Below, piece by piece: positions 61,120-64,000 of a stretch of 64,000 nucleotides of DNA. The notes under the pieces were generated by a model. The model saw only the letters and a list, made by a program, of their open reading frames with translations. It was not told where the DNA came from and did not search any database. Location of the stretch: NCBI RefSeq assembly GCF_030271515.1, contig NZ_JASCXI010000002.1, positions 434,001 through 498,000 on the forward strand, in the 5' to 3' direction. Position 1 is the stretch's first letter, and each line of letters opens with the position of its first letter. The DNA is from Erythrobacter oryzae. GTDB lineage: Bacteria; Pseudomonadota; Alphaproteobacteria; Sphingomonadales; Sphingomonadaceae. The translations under genes and the position numbers were made by a program.

Positions 61120-62967
61120 ATGACGCCGCTGCTCCCCGCCCTGCTGCTGCTCCAGGCCGCCCCGCCCGAAGAGGTGCAGGCTCCGGCCGCGCCCCCCGGT
61201 GAGCAGGCGCAGGACTGGGAGCAGGACGTGCCCCCCGTCGATCCGCAAATCATCGAGGGCCGCGAGCGACCCGGCTACACCGCGCCGCTGCCCGAGAAGA
61301 TCGAGCAGAACAACGAGGGCGCGGTGCGCGCGCCGCCGCCGCAGGCCTTCCCGACCGAACAGGTGCCGATCCCTGATCGCTGGCGGCTGATCCAGAGCCT
61401 CGGCCTCGTGAAGGAGAATCTGCTCGATCCCTACAACCAGAACACGCTGAAGGGCGACCGGCCGATTGACCGATCGAAGGTGCCGTGGCTGCCGATCAAG
61501 GGGGACGACTGGTTCTTCGTCGCCAACCTCATCAGCGACACGGTCTACGAGCCGCGCAGCTTCCCGATCCCCGTCGGCGTCCAGACCACCGAGGACCCGG
61601 ACCGCAACGACGTGTTCGGCAATGCCTTCAGCCAGGTTTTCAGCCAGACCTTCATCGCCGGTTTCGCGCTGCTGAAAGGCTCGACCACCTTCAAGCCGCC
61701 GGTGATCGAATACCGCGTCACGCTGGCCTACAACGTCAACTATGTCGACGTGCCTGAGCGGCGCGTGCTGTTTGTCGAGCCCTCGCGCCCCTCGCACCGC
61801 CTCGACGATTTCCTCGGGGTGCAGGAAGCCTTCGTCGATTACCACTTCGGCCAGTTCGACAACGACCGCTTCGATTTCATCTCGGCGCGTGTCGGGATCC
61901 AGCCGTTCCAGTCGGACTTCCGCGGCTTCCTGTTCAACGACCAGCAGCTGGGCGTGCGCCTGTTCGGATCGCGCGACAACAACCGCTTCCAGTTCAACCT
62001 CGGCGCCTTCTGGCGGCTCGAGAAGGACACCAACTCGGGCCTCAACGACGTCACGCAGAGCCCGCGCGACGATTTCGTGTTCGTGGCGAACGCCTACCGG
62101 CAGGACTTCCTGATCCCCGCACTGACCAGCCAGATCACCGTCGTCTACAACCGCAACCGCGAGAGCGACGATATCGAGATCGACGACAACGGCTTCCCGG
62201 TGCGCCCGGCCTTGCTTGGCACCTTGCGGGGCCGCGAATACGATGCCTTCTATCTGGGCTACAACGTCGATGGCCGCATCGGGCGGGTGAACCTGACGGG
62301 CAGCTTCTACTGGGCGCTGGGCGAGGACCGGAACAGCTTCCTCACCGACCGACCGGCCGACATCAACGCCCAGTTCGCCGCCATCGAAGCGAGCTACGAC
62401 AAGGACTGGATGCGCTTCCGCCTCTCGGCCGCCTATGCCAGCGGGGACGAGGATCCCTATGACGACACCGAAGGCGGGTTCGACGCGATCTTCGAGAACC
62501 CGGTCTTCGCGGGCGCGGACACCTCCTACTGGATCCGCCAGACCATACCCTTCGCGGGCGGCGGGCGTGTCATCAGCGTCAATGGCAGGAACGGCCTGCT
62601 CAATTCGCTGCGCTCCTCGAAAGAGCAGGGGCAGAGCAATTTCAACAACCCGGGGCTGATCCTGTTCGGCGTGGGGGCGGATTTCGATCTGACGCCGGAG
62701 TTCCGCCTCACCGCCAACGCCAACCATCTTTCATTCGAGAACACCTCGGTCCTTCAGGTGCTGAGGAACGAAGGCTCGATCCCCAAGGAGATCGGCTACG
62801 ACCTCTCGGCCTCGGCGATCTGGCGGCCGCACGCGAACCAGAACCTCGTGTTCCGCCTGTCCGCCGCGACGCTGATCGCGGGTGATGGCTTCCAGGACCT
62901 TTTCACGTCCCGCGGGGGTGGAAAGGAATTCGTCTCGATCCTCGCCAACGTGGTGTTGACCTACTGA
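61120..62967 (+). CDS. Outer-membrane beta-barrel protein of the cytochrome cluster
   Basis: 615 residues. A short hydrophobic N-terminus, a Pro/Glu/Gln-rich segment (about 15-80), then alternating amphipathic beta strands with many aromatic residues (FQFNLGAFWRLEKD, GRVNLTGSFYWALGED, FRLSAAYASGDED) and a C-terminal Tyr (ANVVLTY), as in porins. I recognise no specific family; it is long enough for a 20+ strand barrel like the MtrB/PioB sheath proteins, but similarity to those cannot be claimed. It lies between a haem-domain lipoprotein and a cytochrome, coupled to the latter by TGATG. Confidence 0.72.
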   Translation: MTPLLPALLLLQAAPPEEVQAPAAPPGEQAQDWEQDVPPVDPQIIEGRERPGYTAPLPEKIEQNNEGAVRAPPPQAFPTEQVPIPDRWRLIQSLGLVKENLLDPYNQNTLKGDRPIDRSKVPWLPIKGDDWFFVANLISDTVYEPRSFPIPVGVQTTEDPDRNDVFGNAFSQVFSQTFIAGFALLKGSTTFKPPVIEYRVTLAYNVNYVDVPERRVLFVEPSRPSHRLDDFLGVQEAFVDYHFGQFDNDRFDFISARVGIQPFQSDFRGFLFNDQQLGVRLFGSRDNNRFQFNLGAFWRLEKDTNSGLNDVTQSPRDDFVFVANAYRQDFLIPALTSQITVVYNRNRESDDIEIDDNGFPVRPALLGTLRGREYDAFYLGYNVDGRIGRVNLTGSFYWALGEDRNSFLTDRPADINAQFAAIEASYDKDWMRFRLSAAYASGDEDPYDDTEGGFDAIFENPVFAGADTSYWIRQTIPFAGGGRVISVNGRNGLLNSLRSSKEQGQSNFNNPGLILFGVGADFDLTPEFRLTANANHLSFENTSVLQVLRNEGSIPKEIGYDLSASAIWRPHANQNLVFRLSAATLIAGDGFQDLFTSRGGGKEFVSILANVVLTY

Positions 62968-64000
62968 TGCGCGCGCTCACCCAGCCTTTCGCCCGCCACC
63001 TTGCGCTGATTGCCGCGGCGCTGGTGCTGGCCGTGTCCCTGTTTGCCGGCAGCCCGATGGCGTCGGACAAGGAGAAGCCGGTCAAGCGCGACTACAGCCT
63101 CGTCATCGCGCCCCCCGCGCCGCAGCGGCAATCGGTGGCCGAGATGGACGCCAAGTCCGAAGGCTGCCTTACCTGCCACGTCAAGACCGACGCGCCGACG
63201 ATGCACGTCTCGCCTGCGGTGCGCCTCGGCTGCACCGATTGCCACGGGGGCAACGTGGCGATCCGCGGCAATTCCGAGCTGCCGCATGACCACCCCGATT
63301 ACGTCGCTGCGCGCGATGCGGCGCATGTGCTGCCCAAGTATCCCAAGTCGTGGCACTTCCCATCCTCGGCGAACCCCAAGCGCTCCTACGCGCTGCTCAA
63401 CCAGGAATCGCCGGAGTTCGTGAAGTTCATCAACCCCTCGGACTACCGCGTCGCGCGCGATGCCTGCGGGGCGTGCCACATCCAGGCGATCGAGAGCGCC
63501 GAGCGCTCGATCATGGCGACCGGCGCGATGCTGTGGGGCGGGGCGAGCTACAATAACGGGATCCTGCCGTTCAAGAACTACCTCCTCGGCGAGGCCTATA
63601 CCCGCGAGGGTGATGCGGCGAAGATCACCACGCCCGGCGCGGGGCCGGGGGGCAAGCTTTCCGAGGATCAGGTCGCACGCGGCGTGCTGGCCGAGATGTA
63701 TCCGCTGCCCACCTGGCACGTGATCCCGCCGGGTGATGTGTTCCGCGTGTTCGAGCGCGGGGGGCGCACGATCAACTCGCAGTTCCCGGAGATTGGCCTG
63801 CCCAACCCGTCAGGCTCGATCCAGCGTCTGGAAGAGCCCGGGCGGCCCGACTTGAAGCAATCGAACCGTGGCCCCGGCACGGGTCTGCGCGTGGCGATCC
63901 CGGCGCTCAACATCCACAAGACCCGCCTCAACGATCCCTTCACCTGGTTCATGGGCACCAACGACCAGCCGGGCGACTATCGCCACTCGGGCTGTGCGAG
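62967..64000 (+). CDS. Multihaem cytochrome c, partial (C-terminus outside window)
   Basis: 344 residues visible. N-terminal membrane/signal helix (HLALIAAALVLAVSLFAGS), then CXXCH sites CLTCH, CTDCH and CGACH; HSGCA at the very end probably opens a fourth. The frame is open to the edge. It overlaps the barrel gene by one base (TGATG). Together with 57764-59161 it would bring at least seven or eight haems to this cluster. Function as an electron carrier is firm; donor and acceptor are unknown. Confidence 0.88.
   Translation, partial: MRALTQPFARHLALIAAALVLAVSLFAGSPMASDKEKPVKRDYSLVIAPPAPQRQSVAEMDAKSEGCLTCHVKTDAPTMHVSPAVRLGCTDCHGGNVAIRGNSELPHDHPDYVAARDAAHVLPKYPKSWHFPSSANPKRSYALLNQESPEFVKFINPSDYRVARDACGACHIQAIESAERSIMATGAMLWGGASYNNGILPFKNYLLGEAYTREGDAAKITTPGAGPGGKLSEDQVARGVLAEMYPLPTWHVIPPGDVFRVFERGGRTINSQFPEIGLPNPSGSIQRLEEPGRPDLKQSNRGPGTGLRVAIPALNIHKTRLNDPFTWFMGTNDQPGDYRHSGCA

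Noticed and set aside
42362..64000. Horizontal island or prophage
   Set aside because: No integrase, transposase, tRNA end or direct-repeat boundaries are visible, and overall GC looks like the rest of the window.

Overview
The window is GC-rich, densely coded DNA. Its gene content (several TonB-dependent receptors, LacI-regulated sugar loci, a zwf-edd-eda Entner-Doudoroff set and an ECF sigma/NrsF-type anti-sigma pair) points to an aerobic alphaproteobacterium, most likely of the Sphingomonadales/Erythrobacteraceae. That assignment is inferred from gene families only. I saw no tRNA, rRNA, CRISPR array, prophage or transposase.

Region 1 (1-11034) reads as a complete-looking locus for sulfoquinovose (SQ) and sulfoquinovosyl-glycerol. 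It has a TonB receptor, an MFS importer, a GH31 sulfoquinovosidase with the sulfonate-recognition residues conserved, a LacI regulator, an aldo-keto reductase and an SsuD-type flavin-dependent monooxygenase (the oxidative sulfo-SMO route: SQ to 6-oxo-glucose plus sulfite, then to glucose). A YeiH-family putative sulfate/sulfite exporter and glycerol-3-phosphate dehydrogenase (cut by the left edge) lie beside it. A shared DNA motif precedes yeiH and sits in the receptor/glycosidase divergent region. Region 2 (11035-19248) holds a paired acyl-CoA dehydrogenase operon behind a dyad operator, an ECF sigma factor with its NrsF-like anti-sigma behind a GTAACC-N16-CGAA promoter, a siderophore-type TonB receptor with a PepSY membrane protein behind Fur-like sites, and a 6-oxocamphor-hydrolase-like crotonase.

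Region 3 (19245-27270) is a sucrose-type locus: LacI regulator and MFS permease divergent from a TonB receptor, with two LacI-type operators between them, then a GH68 fructosyl enzyme without signal peptide, an ROK fructokinase and an esterase. Region 4 (27583-38014) is central sugar metabolism: eda, edd, zwf, a GluP-type sugar permease with a divergent LacI regulator, then glk translationally coupled to a PEP-carboxylase-like protein whose catalytic His and Arg are substituted. zwf and glk share a 19-bp upstream motif. Glucose released by region 1 would enter here. Region 5 (38219-42078) carries an S46 dipeptidyl peptidase, a DUF1826 protein and a lipoprotein.

Region 6 (42362-64000) is one long same-strand run. 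It begins with a two-partner-secretion transporter (TpsB) and a 2486-residue exoprotein (TpsA) with tandem MBG repeats, followed by an exported CHAT-domain protein, a CHASE2-adenylate cyclase and a small exported protein. It continues with a multihaem cytochrome c, a double GlcG/HbpS-domain lipoprotein, an outer-membrane beta-barrel protein and a second multihaem cytochrome cut by the right edge. The combination of a TPS/CHAT/CHASE2 module with a possible porin-cytochrome electron conduit is the least explained part of the window and, with the SQ locus, the most interesting.
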